Assembly (NCBI RefSeq): GCF_030582395.1
Contig: NZ_CP104382.1
Span: forward strand, 62,001 to 126,000
Reading direction: 5' to 3'
DNA: 64,000 nucleotides
Source: Ralstonia pickettii
Lineage (GTDB): Bacteria; Pseudomonadota; Gammaproteobacteria; Burkholderiales; Burkholderiaceae
Shown here: positions 15,647 to 25,362 of the stretch, piece after piece
How the letters are laid out: every line of letters begins with the position of its first letter
Position numbering within the stretch: position 1 is the stretch's first letter
Translations under genes and position numbers: made by a program
Notes under the pieces: model-generated
The model's input: only the letters and a program-made list of their open reading frames with translations
Databases searched by the model: none
What the model was told of the DNA's origin: nothing

Positions 15647-16099
15647 ATGCCGAACATCCTCGTCAAGATTCCTGCCAACACCTTTGACGGCGACGCACGC
15701 GCCACGCTCGCACGCCGCATCACAGAAGCGGCTGCGCAAGCCGAGCAGATTCCCGATGATCCGCGCCGGCGCGCGACCACCTGGGTGACGGTGGAAGACG
15801 TGCCGGCCGCCTCCTGGTGGTGCGGCGGGGCGGACGTGACAACGCAGGTGGTGCCGTGCATGGCCATCGCCCACGTGCCGGCCGGTGTGCTGGATGCCGA
15901 TGCGCGTGCACGCTTCGTTCAGCAGGTGCACGAAGCGTTTGCGCAGGCGCTTCCAGCGGCCGATGCGCGGCGCGTGGTGACCTCCGTGATGCTGCATGAC
16001 GTGGCCGACGGCACCTGGGGTGTGAACGGGGCGCTGTGGACGCTGCCCGATTTCGCCAGGGCGGCTGGTTATGCGCATCTTCAGCATCTCGTCGCCTGA
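15647..16099 (+). CDS. Tautomerase-superfamily protein
   Basis: 150 residues. Starting at ATG 15647 the mature protein begins with proline (MPNILVKIPANTFDG), which would give the catalytic N-terminal Pro1 of the 4-oxalocrotonate tautomerase superfamily after methionine removal; the ATG 27 bases upstream (15620) would bury this proline. Two beta-alpha-beta-like halves are visible (NILVKIP...ITEAAAQAEQ and MAIAHVPAGVLDADARARFVQQVHEAFAQAL), so it resembles a fused-subunit tautomerase. It overlaps the frame of the next gene's upstream region and ends 25 bases before the dienelactone hydrolase; the two are probably co-transcribed. Confidence 0.72.
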   Translation: MPNILVKIPANTFDGDARATLARRITEAAAQAEQIPDDPRRRATTWVTVEDVPAASWWCGGADVTTQVVPCMAIAHVPAGVLDADARARFVQQVHEAFAQALPAADARRVVTSVMLHDVADGTWGVNGALWTLPDFARAAGYAHLQHLVA

Positions 16100-16124
16100 G
16101 CCACACCAGATAGGGAGCCCCCGC

Positions 16125-16940
16125 ATGACAAGCGAGCACACGCAGCAGGACGACCGCCTGGAAGACTTCACGCGCCGCGAGATCACGCTGGATGGCATTA
16201 CCAAAACCGTGTACGTGGCCGGCGCGGGCCCGGGCGTGATTGTCATGGCCGAGATGCCGGGCATCAGCCCGCACGTGGCGCGGTTCGCACGCTGGGTGCG
16301 CGATGCGGGGCTGACGGTCTACATGCCGTCGCTGTTCGGGCGCGACGGCGCGTTGCCCGAGGCGGATGCCGGCGCGGAGGTGTTCCGCCATGCGTGCGTG
16401 AGTGCGGAGTTCCGTGCCTTTGCGGCCAACCAGTCGAGCCCGGTCACGCAGTGGCTGCGCAGCTTGGCGCGGCTGGCCCATGCGGAGTGCGGTGGCCCCG
16501 GGGTGGGTGCCATCGGCATGTGTTTCACCGGCAATTTCGCGCTGACGATGATGCTGGAGCCGGCCATGCTGGCGCCAGTGCTGTGTCAGCCGTCTTTACC
16601 GCTGAACGCGCCCGGCGGGATCGAGATTGCGCCGGAGGAAGCGGCCGCCGTGCGCCAGCGGCTGGAGCAGGAAGACCTGACCGTGCTGGCCTATCGGTTT
16701 GAGGGCGACCGCTTCTGTCGCGCCGAGCGCTTTGCCGCGTATGCCCAGGCGCTGGGCCCTCGCTTTGTGCCGCGTGTGCTTCCCGACAGCGCCGCGCACC
16801 CGAATCCGCCATCGTTCTTTGCCGAGCACGTGCCTTGTCCGCACAGCGTGGTGACCGCCCACCTGATCGACGCGACTGGCGAGCTGACGTTGGGGGCCCG
16901 CGACGAGATCCTGGCGTTCTTCCGGCAGCGCCTGGGCTGA
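16125..16940 (+). CDS. Dienelactone hydrolase family protein
   Basis: 271-residue alpha/beta hydrolase. The nucleophile elbow is GMCFTGNFAL (cysteine nucleophile, as in dienelactone hydrolase), preceded by the VIVMAEMPGISPHVARFARWVRDAGLTVYMPSLFG core that is typical of the family. The catalytic His is probably in the C-terminal PCPHSVV segment. AGGGAG lies about 8 bases before ATG 16125. The gene follows a tautomerase, so both may act on ring-cleavage products or unsaturated lactones, but no specific pathway can be assigned. Confidence 0.82.
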   Translation: MTSEHTQQDDRLEDFTRREITLDGITKTVYVAGAGPGVIVMAEMPGISPHVARFARWVRDAGLTVYMPSLFGRDGALPEADAGAEVFRHACVSAEFRAFAANQSSPVTQWLRSLARLAHAECGGPGVGAIGMCFTGNFALTMMLEPAMLAPVLCQPSLPLNAPGGIEIAPEEAAAVRQRLEQEDLTVLAYRFEGDRFCRAERFAAYAQALGPRFVPRVLPDSAAHPNPPSFFAEHVPCPHSVVTAHLIDATGELTLGARDEILAFFRQRLG

Positions 16941-17012
16941 GTGGGGACTCACATGCGGGTGTGAGCCTGGCGCCGCCCGGTTCGGTGTAAACCCCGGGGC
17001 GCCGGCCGAGCA

Positions 17013-17050
17013 AATTACTTTACAACTAAACTATTCATGACTAAGGTAAT
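17013..17050 (+). promoter_or_regulatory. AT-rich promoter region of the aromatic-CoA operon
   Basis: A 40-base AT-rich island in GC-rich surroundings, with a TTTACA -35-like hexamer (17019-17024) and, 17 bases on, TAAGGT (17042-17047) as a weak -10. ATTAC (17014-17018) and GTAAT (17046-17050) flank it as short inverted arms, possibly for the MarR protein encoded in the operon. Confidence 0.3.
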
Positions 17051-17076
17051 ACCGCATCAAACGCGGAGCCGTTGTC

Positions 17077-19455
17077 ATGAAGATTGTCTGTATTGGTGGT
17101 GGGCCGGCCGGCCTGTACTTTGCCCTGCTGATGAAGCTGCAGGACCCGTCGCACGACATCACCGTGGTCGAGCGCAACCGCCCGTATGACACGTTCGGCT
17201 GGGGCGTGGTGTTCTCCGACCAGACGTTGGGCAACCTGCAGCGCGCCGACGCCAAGAGCGCCGCGCAGATCCTCGACGCCTTCAACCACTGGGACGACAT
17301 TGAAGTCCACATCCGAGGGCAGGTCGTGCGCTCGGGCGGCCACGGCTTCTGCGGCATCGGGCGCAAGCGCCTGCTGAACATCCTGCAGGCGCGCTGTGAG
17401 GAAGAAGGCGTCAAGCTCGTCTTTGAAACCGACGTGCAGGATCAGGATTTGGAAAACGACGGGGCCTACGCCGATGCCGACCTCATCATCGCCAGCGACG
17501 GCTTGAACAGCCGCATCCGCACCAAGTACGCCGCCACGTATCAACCGGATATCGACACGCGCCGCTGCCGCTTTGTCTGGCTCGGCACGCACAAGCTGTT
17601 CGAGGCGTTCACGTTTGCGTTTGAAGAGACCGAGCACGGCTGGTTCCAGGCGCATGCGTACCGCTTTGATGACGAAACCTCCACCTTCATTGTCGAGGCG
17701 CCCGAAGAGGTGTGGCGCGCCGCCGGGCTGGAGACCATGGAGAAGGAAGACGCTATCGCCTATTGCGAGCGCCTCTTCGCCAAGTACCTCGACGGCAACA
17801 AGCTGATTTCCAATGCCACGCACCTGCGGGGCTCTGCGCAGTGGATTCGGTTTCCGCGCGTGGTCTGCCGGCATTGGGTGCATACCAACACGCACGGCAC
17901 GCCGGTGGTGCTCATGGGCGACGCCGCGCACACGGCGCACTTCTCGATCGGCTCCGGCACCAAGCTGGCGCTGGAAGATTCGATTGAACTGGCACGCAGC
18001 ATCGGCCAGCACCCCGGCGATTTGCGCGCAGCACTCGAACACTATGAAGCCGTGCGCAGCGTGGAAGTGCTGCGCATCCAGAACGCGGCGCGCAATTCGA
18101 CGGAGTGGTTTGAAAACGTCGCTCGTTACGCCAACCTGCCGACCGAGCAGTTTGCGTATTCGCTGCTCACGCGCAGCCAGCGCATCAGCCACGAAAACCT
18201 GCGCCAGCGCGACAAGCGCTATCTCGAACAGTTTGAAGACTGGATTGCCGAGCAGGCCGGCGCCCAGCGCGGCCCGCAGCACGGCCCCGTGCCGCCGATG
18301 TTCACGCCGTTCACGGTGCGCGGCGTCACGCTCAAGAACCGCGTGGTGGTGTCGCCGATGGCGCAGTACTCGTGCGAAGACGGCCAGCCGGCGGATTACC
18401 ACCTTGTGCACCTGGGCGCGCGCGCCATGGGCGGTGCCGGCCTGGTGATTGCCGAGATGACCTGTGTGTCGCCCGATGCGCGCATCACCCCGGGCTGCCC
18501 GGGTTTGTGGAACACCGATCAGCGCGACGGCTGGGCGCGCATCGTGCAGTTCGTGCACGCCAACAGCGATGCGAAGCTGGGCATCCAGCTCGGCCATGCC
18601 GGCGCCAAGGGCTCGACGCGCGTGGCGTGGGAGGGCATTGATCTGCCACTGGAAGGCGGGCAGAACTGGCCGCTGATTTCCGCATCGCCCCAGCAGTATC
18701 TGGATGGCGTGAGCCAGTGGTCGCACGCCATGACGCGCGACGACATGGACCGCGTGCGTGACGACTTCGTCCATTCGGCGCGGCTCGCGGCGGAAGCCGG
18801 CTTCGACTGGCTGGAACTGCACTGCGCGCACGGCTATCTGCTGTCGTCGTTCATCTCGCCGCTGACGAACCAGCGCAATGACGAATACGGCGGCTCGCTG
18901 GAAAACCGGCTGCGTTTTCCGCTCGAAGTCTTCCTCGCGGTGCGTGAGGTGTGGCCGAGCAACAAGCCGATGTCGGTGCGCATTTCCGCGCACGACTGGG
19001 TGGAGGGTGGTATCACGCCGGACGATGCGGTGGAAATCGCGCGCGTCTTCAAGGCCGCAGGCGCGGACATGATCGATTGCTCGTCGGGCCAGGTCAGCAA
19101 GAAGGAGCAGCCCGTGTACGGCCGCATGTTCCAGACGCCGTTTGCCGATCGCGTGCGCAACGAGGCGGGCATCGCCACCATCGCTGTGGGCGCCATCTCA
19201 GAGGCCGACCACGTCAACAGCATCATTGCCGCCGGCCGTGCTGACCTGTGCGCCGTGGCCCGCCCGCACTTGGCCAATCCGGCCTGGACGCTGAACGAAG
19301 CCGCCCGCATCGGTTATCTCGACATGCCGTGGCCCAAGCAATACCGCGCGGGCAAGCTGCAACTGGAGCGCAACCTGGAGCGCGAGCGCGCGATGGCGGC
19401 GCAGGCGGCGGGGTTGTCGCCGCTGGAGCAGGCCAACCGCATGCAGGGGGTTTGA
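17077..19455 (+). CDS. Fused FAD monooxygenase / OYE reductase: 2-aminobenzoyl-CoA monooxygenase/reductase or salicylyl-CoA 5-hydroxylase type
   Basis: 792-residue two-domain flavoenzyme. Residues 1 to about 390 are an aromatic-ring FAD monooxygenase: Rossmann motif [15 protein letters not shown] at 6-20 and MGDAAHT near 280. From about 405 ([19 protein letters not shown]) an Old Yellow Enzyme-type NADH:flavin oxidoreductase follows, with [20 protein letters not shown] and the [10 protein letters not shown] signature. This fusion is known for 2-aminobenzoyl-CoA monooxygenase/reductase of Azoarcus evansii, which hydroxylates and then reduces the ring; database names often say salicylyl-CoA 5-hydroxylase. 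The aryl-CoA ligase, thioesterase and beta-oxidation genes downstream support a CoA-thioester substrate. First gene of the operon. Confidence 0.85.
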   Translation: MKIVCIGGGPAGLYFALLMKLQDPSHDITVVERNRPYDTFGWGVVFSDQTLGNLQRADAKSAAQILDAFNHWDDIEVHIRGQVVRSGGHGFCGIGRKRLLNILQARCEEEGVKLVFETDVQDQDLENDGAYADADLIIASDGLNSRIRTKYAATYQPDIDTRRCRFVWLGTHKLFEAFTFAFEETEHGWFQAHAYRFDDETSTFIVEAPEEVWRAAGLETMEKEDAIAYCERLFAKYLDGNKLISNATHLRGSAQWIRFPRVVCRHWVHTNTHGTPVVLMGDAAHTAHFSIGSGTKLALEDSIELARSIGQHPGDLRAALEHYEAVRSVEVLRIQNAARNSTEWFENVARYANLPTEQFAYSLLTRSQRISHENLRQRDKRYLEQFEDWIAEQAGAQRGPQHGPVPPMFTPFTVRGVTLKNRVVVSPMAQYSCEDGQPADYHLVHLGARAMGGAGLVIAEMTCVSPDARITPGCPGLWNTDQRDGWARIVQFVHANSDAKLGIQLGHAGAKGSTRVAWEGIDLPLEGGQNWPLISASPQQYLDGVSQWSHAMTRDDMDRVRDDFVHSARLAAEAGFDWLELHCAHGYLLSSFISPLTNQRNDEYGGSLENRLRFPLEVFLAVREVWPSNKPMSVRISAHDWVEGGITPDDAVEIARVFKAAGADMIDCSSGQVSKKEQPVYGRMFQTPFADRVRNEAGIATIAVGAISEADHVNSIIAAGRADLCAVARPHLANPAWTLNEAARIGYLDMPWPKQYRAGKLQLERNLERERAMAAQAAGLSPLEQANRMQGV

Positions 19456-19456
19456 G

Positions 19457-20239
19457 ATGGCGACACCTGCAATGCTCAGCGGGCACCACGCCGTTGTTAC
19501 CGGTGCAGGGCGTGGGATTGGTGCCGCGATTGCCGCGCATCTCGCAGCGCATGGCGCCACGCTCACGCTGATGGGCCGCAACGCCAACGTGCTGCGAGCC
19601 ACTGCCAAGACGTTGCCCGACAGCGCCCGCGCGCAGGTCGTAACGTGTGACGTGACCGACGAGGCGAGTGTGGCAGCGGCGTTCGAATCCGCACGCGCGG
19701 GGCTCGGCCCTATCTCCATCCTCGTCAACAACGCGGGCCAGGCCGAGAGTGCGCCGTTTGCCAAGACCACGCTCGATCAATGGCAGCGCATGCTGGCCGT
19801 CAACCTGACGGGCACGTTCCTGTGCACGCAGGCGGCGTTGGCCGATGTCCAGGCGTCGGGCCGCGGTCGCATCGTCAACATTGCCAGCACGGCGGGGCAG
19901 CGCGGCTATGCGTATGTGTCGGCGTATGTGGCGGCCAAGCATGGGGTGATCGGGCTCACGCGCTCGCTGGCGCTTGAACTGGCCGCGCGCGGCGTCACCG
20001 TCAACGCGGTGTGCCCGGGCTACACGGAAACGGACATCGTGCGCGAGAGCATCGACCGCATCGTTGCCCGCACCGGGCGCAGCGCAGAAGAAGCGCGGGC
20101 CGAGTTGGTGAAGGGCAACCCGCAAGGCCGGCTCATCACGCCCGATGAAGTGGCGAACGCCGTGGTGTGGCTGTGCTCCGATGGCGCGTCGTCGATCACC
20201 GGTCAGGCCATCTCGGTATCCGGCGGGGAGGTGATGTGA
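19457..20239 (+). CDS. SDR-family dehydrogenase (3-hydroxyacyl-CoA dehydrogenase-like)
   Basis: 260-residue classical short-chain dehydrogenase: cofactor motif TGAGRGIG at 15-22, NNAG at 91-94, catalytic Ser144, Tyr157 and Lys161 (YVAAK), and PGYTETD after the active site. Asn-Ala (GRNAN) after beta2 rather than acidic residue leaves NAD/NADP preference open. It starts one base after the monooxygenase stop, and its stop overlaps the start of the MarR gene. In this operon it probably oxidises a 3-hydroxyacyl-CoA intermediate formed after ring reduction and hydration. Confidence 0.86.
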   Translation: MATPAMLSGHHAVVTGAGRGIGAAIAAHLAAHGATLTLMGRNANVLRATAKTLPDSARAQVVTCDVTDEASVAAAFESARAGLGPISILVNNAGQAESAPFAKTTLDQWQRMLAVNLTGTFLCTQAALADVQASGRGRIVNIASTAGQRGYAYVSAYVAAKHGVIGLTRSLALELAARGVTVNAVCPGYTETDIVRESIDRIVARTGRSAEEARAELVKGNPQGRLITPDEVANAVVWLCSDGASSITGQAISVSGGEVM

Positions 20240-20820
20240 GCACCGAACGCACCCGGCGCAAAACCGCACTCGCCACGCGGGCCTCCGGCCATCACGCCGT
20301 CGTGCAGGCGCTGGGCGACGAACATATCGGGCTGGAAGCGCGCGCGCATGTGGACGACCACATGGACGTCAAGATCTGGCTGCGCCTGCTGGCCTGCAGC
20401 ACGCAGATCGAACAGCAGATCCGCCAGCGCCTGCGCACGCGCTTCAACACCACGCTGCCGCGCTTCGACTATCTCGCGCAACTCGACCGGCATCCGGATG
20501 GGCTGCGCATGAACGTGCTGTCGCGCTACCTGATGGTGACAGGCGGCAGCGTCACCGGCCTGACTGACCAGTTGGAGAAGGAAGGGCTTGTCAGACGCGA
20601 GGCGGATCCGGATGATCGCCGGTCCTTTCGCGTGCTGCTGACGGACACCGGCCGCCGCCACTTTGCCGAGATGGCCGCCGAGCACGAGCGCTGGCTGATC
20701 GAGATGTTCGACGGCCTTGGCGTCGCCAACAAAGACGCGCTGTATGCGCAGCTCGGCCACCTGCGCGTCCACCTCGCGCAGCGTGAGCAAGAGCTGGACG
20801 CCCGCGAAGATCAACCCTAA
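20236..20820 (+). CDS. MarR-family regulator of the operon
   Basis: 194 residues from GTG 20236, which overlaps the SDR stop codon (GTGA). The winged helix is visible as [46 protein letters not shown] and the wing [20 protein letters not shown], all standard MarR elements. N-terminal 30 residues are basic and probably flexible. Encoded inside the aromatic operon, it is likely an autoregulatory repressor that senses an aromatic CoA thioester, as for other MarR regulators of aryl-CoA pathways (BadR, HcaR-like cases). The AT-rich operon promoter at 17013-17050 is the obvious place to bind. Confidence 0.85.
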   Translation: MSTERTRRKTALATRASGHHAVVQALGDEHIGLEARAHVDDHMDVKIWLRLLACSTQIEQQIRQRLRTRFNTTLPRFDYLAQLDRHPDGLRMNVLSRYLMVTGGSVTGLTDQLEKEGLVRREADPDDRRSFRVLLTDTGRRHFAEMAAEHERWLIEMFDGLGVANKDALYAQLGHLRVHLAQREQELDAREDQP

Positions 20821-20836
20821 CGAACCCGACCCAATC

Positions 20837-21697
20837 ATGACCGACCCGAATCACCCTGTGGACCCGGCCCTGCTGGCCGGCAACCGCCGCCCGCTGGCGG
20901 GTTATCAAGCCAAGCATTTCCTGTGGAGCGTGGAAGGCGGTGTTGCCACCATCACGCTCAACCGGCCGGAGCGCAAGAACCCGCTCACGTTCGATTCGTA
21001 TGCCGAGCTGCGCGACCTGTTCCATCAGCTCAAGTGGGCGGATGACGTCAAGGCCATCGTGCTGGCCGGCGCGGGCGACAACTTCTGCTCCGGCGGTGAT
21101 GTGCACGAGATCATCGGCCCGCTGGTGCAACTGAAGGCGCCCGAGCTGTTGATGTTCACGCGCATGACGGGCGAGCTGGTGAAAACGATGCGCGCGTGCC
21201 CGCAGCCGATCGTCGCTGCAGTTGACGGCGTGTGCGCGGGCGCGGGCGCCATCCTGGCGATGTCTTCCGACCTGCGCCTGGGCACGGCGCGCAGCAAAAC
21301 GGCGTTCCTTTTCAACCGCGTCGGCCTGGCCGGCTGCGACATGGGCGCCTGCGCGATCCTGCCGCGCATCATCGGCCAGGGCCGCGCGAGCGAGTTGCTC
21401 TACACCGGCCGCTCGATGAGCGGTGAAGAGGGCGAGCGCTGGGGCTTTTTCAACCGCCTGTGCGAACCGGGCGAGGTGCTGAGCCAAGCGCATGCCCTGG
21501 CCGCCGACCTGGCCGCCGGCCCGACATTCGCCAACGGCATCACCAAGACGATGCTGCACCAGGAATGGACGATGACGATCGAGCAGGCCATTGAGGCTGA
21601 GGCGCAGGCGCAGGCCATCTGCATGCTGACCGAAGATTTTTCTCGGGCCTATCACGCGTTCGTCGCCAAGCAAAAACCGGTATTCGAGGGCAACTGA
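20837..21697 (+). CDS. Enoyl-CoA hydratase/isomerase family protein
   Basis: 286-residue crotonase-fold protein. Oxyanion-hole segments are [16 protein letters not shown] and [21 protein letters not shown]; the region of the second catalytic acid reads [15 protein letters not shown], with Asp where many hydratases have Glu, so the chemistry may differ from simple hydration. ATG 20837 is followed by a short hydrophilic tail before the fold begins near residue 30. It follows the MarR gene by 16 bases and precedes the acyl-CoA dehydrogenase by 1 base, consistent with beta-oxidation-like processing of an alicyclic CoA ester. Confidence 0.85.
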   Translation: MTDPNHPVDPALLAGNRRPLAGYQAKHFLWSVEGGVATITLNRPERKNPLTFDSYAELRDLFHQLKWADDVKAIVLAGAGDNFCSGGDVHEIIGPLVQLKAPELLMFTRMTGELVKTMRACPQPIVAAVDGVCAGAGAILAMSSDLRLGTARSKTAFLFNRVGLAGCDMGACAILPRIIGQGRASELLYTGRSMSGEEGERWGFFNRLCEPGEVLSQAHALAADLAAGPTFANGITKTMLHQEWTMTIEQAIEAEAQAQAICMLTEDFSRAYHAFVAKQKPVFEGN

Positions 21698-21698
21698 G

Positions 21699-22874
21699 AT
21701 GAGCGACAAAGACTATTTGCAGTGGCCGTTCTTTGACGACAAGCACCGCCAGCTCGAAACCGAACTCGATGCCTGGGCCACGAAGCACATCGCCCACGAC
21801 CACGGCCCCGATGTGGATGCCGAATGCCGCGCGCTGGTCAAGTCGCTCGGGCAAGCCGGCTGGCTGCGTCACGCGGTGGGCGGCACCGCGCAAGGCGGCG
21901 CGGCCGAGACCATCGACACGCGCGCCATCTGCCTGATCCGCGAGACGCTGGCACGCCATTCCGGCCTGGCCGACTTTGCTTTTGCGATGCAGGGGCTGGG
22001 CTCGGGCGCCATCTCGTTGCACGGCACGCCCGAGCAGCGCGAACGCTATCTGACGAAGGTCGCGCGCGGCGAGGCCATCGCTGCATTTGCCCTGTCCGAA
22101 CCGGAGGCCGGCTCCGATGTGGCCGCCATGGCCTGCGCCGCGCGTGAAGACGGCACGGATTACGTGCTCGACGGCGAGAAGACATGGATTTCCAACGGCG
22201 GCATCGCCGACTTCTACGTCGTGTTTGCCCGCACCGGCGAGGCGCCGGGCTCGCGCGGCATCAGCGCGTTCATTGTCGAGGCCGGTACGCCGGGCTTTGA
22301 GATAGCAGAGCGCATCAACGTGATTGCGCCGCACCCGCTGGCGCGCCTGCGCTTTACCAACTGCCGCATCCCGGCCAGCCAGCGCGTGGGCGCGGCAGGC
22401 GAGGGTTTCAAAGTGGCGATGCGCACGCTGGATGTGTTCCGCACGTCGGTGGCGGCAGCCGCGCTGGGTTTTGCGCGCCGCGCGCTGGACGAAGCGCTGG
22501 CGCGCGCCACCACCCGCAAGATGTTCAGCGGCGTACTTGCCGATTTCCAGCTCACGCAGGCCAAGCTCGCGCAAATGGCCACCGCCATCGACAGCGCGGC
22601 GCTGCTGACGTACCGCGCCGCGTGGCAGCGCGACCAGGGCCGCAACGTGACGCGCGAGGCTGCCATGGCCAAGTTGACCGCCACCGAAAACGCGCAGCAG
22701 GTGATTGACGCCGCCGTGCAGATGTGGGGCGGCCTGGGCGTGGTGAGCGAGCAGCCGGTGGAGCGCCTGTACCGCGAGATCCGCTCGCTTCGGATCTATG
22801 AAGGCGCGACGGAAGTGCAGCAACTCATCATCGCGCGCGAACTGCTGCGCGCGGCCACGCCGTCAGCGCACTGA
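21699..22874 (+). CDS. Acyl-CoA dehydrogenase family protein
   Basis: 391-residue flavoprotein. FAD-binding core motifs are present: [15 protein letters not shown] (the 'A-l-T-E-p-x-a-G-S-D' signature), [17 protein letters not shown], and the C-terminal [10 protein letters not shown] signature with Glu368 as the likely catalytic base. It is directly linked (1-base gap) to the enoyl-CoA hydratase gene. Expected to oxidise an alicyclic or dicarboxylic acyl-CoA intermediate and hand electrons to ETF. No membrane or signal segments. Confidence 0.88.
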   Translation: MSDKDYLQWPFFDDKHRQLETELDAWATKHIAHDHGPDVDAECRALVKSLGQAGWLRHAVGGTAQGGAAETIDTRAICLIRETLARHSGLADFAFAMQGLGSGAISLHGTPEQRERYLTKVARGEAIAAFALSEPEAGSDVAAMACAAREDGTDYVLDGEKTWISNGGIADFYVVFARTGEAPGSRGISAFIVEAGTPGFEIAERINVIAPHPLARLRFTNCRIPASQRVGAAGEGFKVAMRTLDVFRTSVAAAALGFARRALDEALARATTRKMFSGVLADFQLTQAKLAQMATAIDSAALLTYRAAWQRDQGRNVTREAAMAKLTATENAQQVIDAAVQMWGGLGVVSEQPVERLYREIRSLRIYEGATEVQQLIIARELLRAATPSAH

Positions 22875-22911
22875 CTCTGACATTGCCCAGCCCAGAGACG
22901 GAGAGCTCGCC

Positions 22912-24528
22912 ATGCCCAGCGCCCATATCGACACCTTCGCCCGCGACCGGCTGCCCCCGGCGGAGCTGCAACCGGTGTATCGCTTCGACCTGCCGGCGCT
23001 GCAGTTTCCGCCGCAGCTGAACTGCGCGACCGAATTGCTCGACCGCCGCGTTGAAGCAGGCGAGGGCGGCCGCCTCTGCATCCAAGCGCCCGGCATCCGC
23101 TGGACATACGCCGATCTCCAGGAGCACGCCAACCGCATCGCCAATGTGCTGGTCAACGAGATGGGCGTGGTGCCGGGCAACCGCGTGCTGCTGCGCTCGC
23201 CCAACAGCCCGATGCTCGCCGCCTGCTGGTTTGCGGTGATGAAGGTGGGCGCGATTGCGGTGACGACCATGCCGCTGCTGCGCGCCAAAGAGCTGGGTCA
23301 GATCCTGGGCAAGGGCGAGATCGGTTTCGCGCTGTGCGATGCGCGGCTCGTCGACGCGTTGCGCGATGCCGTGGCGCAAGCGGCCAAGCCGGTGCAGATG
23401 CTGTGTTTTCACGATGACACGCCGGAAGGGCTGGAGGCCGCCATGGCACGCCAGCCGGCCACCTTCACCAACGTCGATACGGCAGCGGATGACACGTGCC
23501 TGCTTGCCTTTACGTCGGGCACGACAGGCGTGCCGAAAGCGACGATGCATTTTCATCGCGACATCCTCGCCATTTGCGCGTGTTGGCCGCCGCATGTGCT
23601 CAAGCCGCGCGCGGACGACATCTTCATCGGCAGCCCGCCGATGGCGTTTACGTTCGGGCTTGGCGGCCTGCTGCTGTTTCCGATGAGCGTGGGTGCATCG
23701 ACGGTGCTGCTGGAGAAGGCATCGCCCAACGATCTGGTCGATGGCATCCGCACGTTTGGCGCGACGGTGCTGTTCACCGCGCCCACCACGTACCGCAACA
23801 TCGCAGCGCGCGGAGACGAGTTGCGTGCCACCCCGCTACGCCGTTGCGTCTCGGCGGGGGAAGCGCTGCCGGTGGCCACCCGCACGCTGTGGAAGAACGC
23901 TACCGGCATCGAGTTGATCGACGGCATTGGCGCGACCGAGATGCTGCATATCTTCATCTCGGCCGCCGATGCCGACGTGCGCCCTGGCGCCACCGGCAAG
24001 GCCGTCCCCGGATATGTCGCACAGGTTGTGGACGACGCCGGCAACCCCGTGCCGCCGGGCACGGTGGGCCGCCTGGCTGTGCAAGGTCCGACCGGCTGCC
24101 GATACCTGGCCGACGACCGCCAGCGCGCGTATGTGCGCAACGGCTGGAACCTCACGGGCGACGCCTACGTGATGGATGAAGAAGGCTACTTCCACTACCA
24201 CTCGCGCACCGATGACATGATCATCTCGTCCGGCTACAACATCGCCGCGCCCGAGGTGGAAGACGCGTTGATGCAGCATCCGGCCGTGGCCGAGTGTGGC
24301 GTGATTGGCGAGCCCGATGAAGAGCGCGGGCAGATCGTCAAGGCGTTCGTTGTATTGCATCCAGGCCACACCGCCGGCCCGGAGATGGTCAAGACGCTGC
24401 AGGATTTCGTGAAGCAGACCGTGGCCCCGTACAAGTATCCGCGCGCCATTGAATTTCGCGCGAGCCTGCCGCGCAGTGAAGTCGGCAAGCTGCTGCGCTA
24501 TCGCCTGCGTGAGCACGAGAAATCATGA
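22912..24528 (+). CDS. Aryl-CoA ligase (benzoate/2-aminobenzoate-CoA ligase family)
   Basis: 538-residue AMP-forming acyl-CoA synthetase. The P-loop is TSGTTGVPK at 201-209, the SRTDDMIISSGYNIAAPEVED hinge/A8 motif lies near 437-458, and the A10 lysine is Lys526 in RSEVGKLLR. The N-terminal half resembles benzoate-CoA ligases, with PMAFTFGLGGLLLFP forming the acid pocket region. Within this operon it would activate the aromatic acid (anthranilate or salicylate) to the CoA thioester that the monooxygenase/reductase uses. The start at ATG 22912 is 38 bases after the dehydrogenase stop; its stop overlaps the thioesterase start. Confidence 0.87.
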   Translation: MPSAHIDTFARDRLPPAELQPVYRFDLPALQFPPQLNCATELLDRRVEAGEGGRLCIQAPGIRWTYADLQEHANRIANVLVNEMGVVPGNRVLLRSPNSPMLAACWFAVMKVGAIAVTTMPLLRAKELGQILGKGEIGFALCDARLVDALRDAVAQAAKPVQMLCFHDDTPEGLEAAMARQPATFTNVDTAADDTCLLAFTSGTTGVPKATMHFHRDILAICACWPPHVLKPRADDIFIGSPPMAFTFGLGGLLLFPMSVGASTVLLEKASPNDLVDGIRTFGATVLFTAPTTYRNIAARGDELRATPLRRCVSAGEALPVATRTLWKNATGIELIDGIGATEMLHIFISAADADVRPGATGKAVPGYVAQVVDDAGNPVPPGTVGRLAVQGPTGCRYLADDRQRAYVRNGWNLTGDAYVMDEEGYFHYHSRTDDMIISSGYNIAAPEVEDALMQHPAVAECGVIGEPDEERGQIVKAFVVLHPGHTAGPEMVKTLQDFVKQTVAPYKYPRAIEFRASLPRSEVGKLLRYRLREHEKS

Positions 24529-24950
24529 GCGGCTACCACTTCGAGCGCGCCGCGCGCATCCGCTTTGCACACTGCGACCCGGCCGGCATCGTCTACTTTC
24601 CGCAATACCTTGTGCTGTTCAATGGCCTGGTCGAAGACTGGTTTACCGACGGCCTGGGTGTTTCGTATGCGCAGATGCTGGGCCCGCGCCGCATCGGCCT
24701 GCCCATCGTCAAGCTGCATTGCGAGTTCAGCGCCATCAGCCGCATGGGCGACGACGTGCAGTTCAAGCTGAAGCTGGAGCGGCTCGGCAATGCGTCGCTC
24801 ACCTTGGACCTGGATTGCTGGGCCGGCGACCAACAGCGCGTGCGCTCCCAGCAGGTGCTGGTATTTACCGATCTCAATACGCATCGCGCGATGCCGATGC
24901 CGCCCGATGTGCGGCAGGCGATCGAGGCGAGCGTTCAACAGTCCCGATAA
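24525..24950 (+). CDS. Hot-dog acyl-CoA thioesterase (4-hydroxybenzoyl-CoA thioesterase type)
   Basis: 141 residues. The N-terminal RFAHCDPAGIVYFPQYL motif, with catalytic Asp18, is the hallmark of the Pseudomonas-type 4-hydroxybenzoyl-CoA thioesterase/YbgC family. ATG overlaps the ligase stop (ATGA), implying translational coupling. In the pathway it may release CoA from dead-end aryl-CoA products and so protect the CoA pool, or hydrolyse a true intermediate. Confidence 0.85.
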   Translation: MSGYHFERAARIRFAHCDPAGIVYFPQYLVLFNGLVEDWFTDGLGVSYAQMLGPRRIGLPIVKLHCEFSAISRMGDDVQFKLKLERLGNASLTLDLDCWAGDQQRVRSQQVLVFTDLNTHRAMPMPPDVRQAIEASVQQSR

Positions 24951-24969
24951 AAGTAGAAGGAATCGCATC

Positions 24970-25362
24970 ATGGAAGTACTCCTCCCGCCTAACTGGCCGC
25001 GCCCCAAGGGCTATGCCAACGGTGTATCCGCGCGTGGGCGCATGGTGTTCGTGGCCGGCATGATCGGCTGGGATGCGCAGGGCGTGTTCCATACGGATGA
25101 CCTGGCCGGTCAGGTCCGGCAGGCGCTGCAGAACATCGTCGACGTGTTGGCCGCCGGCGACGCCAAGCCCGAGCACATCGTGCGCATGACGTGGTACGTG
25201 ACCGACAAGAAGGCTTACGTGGCGGCCTACCCTGAGATCGGCAAGGCGTTCCGCGAGCTGATCGGCAGCTTCAGCATTGCCATGACGGCAGTGGAGGTGG
25301 CAGCCCTCGTGGAGGACCGGGCCAAGGTGGAAATTGAGGTGACGGCAGTGGTGCCGGATTAG
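24970..25362 (+). CDS. Rid-family (YjgF/YER057c/UK114) protein lacking the RidA arginine
   Basis: 130 residues with the trimeric Rid fold pattern: MVFVAGMIGWDAQG, AGQVRQALQNIVDVLAAG, VRMTWYVTDKKAY and AMTAVEVAALVEDRAKVEIE. In RidA deaminases the segment reads VEVARL with the arginine (Arg105 in E. coli) that holds the substrate carboxylate; here it reads VEVAAL, with Ala112 in its place. It therefore probably belongs to one of the Rid subfamilies other than archetypal RidA. Last gene of the aromatic operon; a 2-aminobenzoate pathway forms enamine/imine CoA esters, so a deaminating role on a CoA ester is plausible but unproven. Confidence 0.85.
   Translation: MEVLLPPNWPRPKGYANGVSARGRMVFVAGMIGWDAQGVFHTDDLAGQVRQALQNIVDVLAAGDAKPEHIVRMTWYVTDKKAYVAAYPEIGKAFRELIGSFSIAMTAVEVAALVEDRAKVEIEVTAVVPD

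Noticed and set aside
17041..18993. 650-codon minus-strand frame opposite the fused monooxygenase/reductase
   Set aside because: Composition (Arg, His, Leu, Val rich) and exact antisense position mark it as a shadow of a gene with clear motifs.
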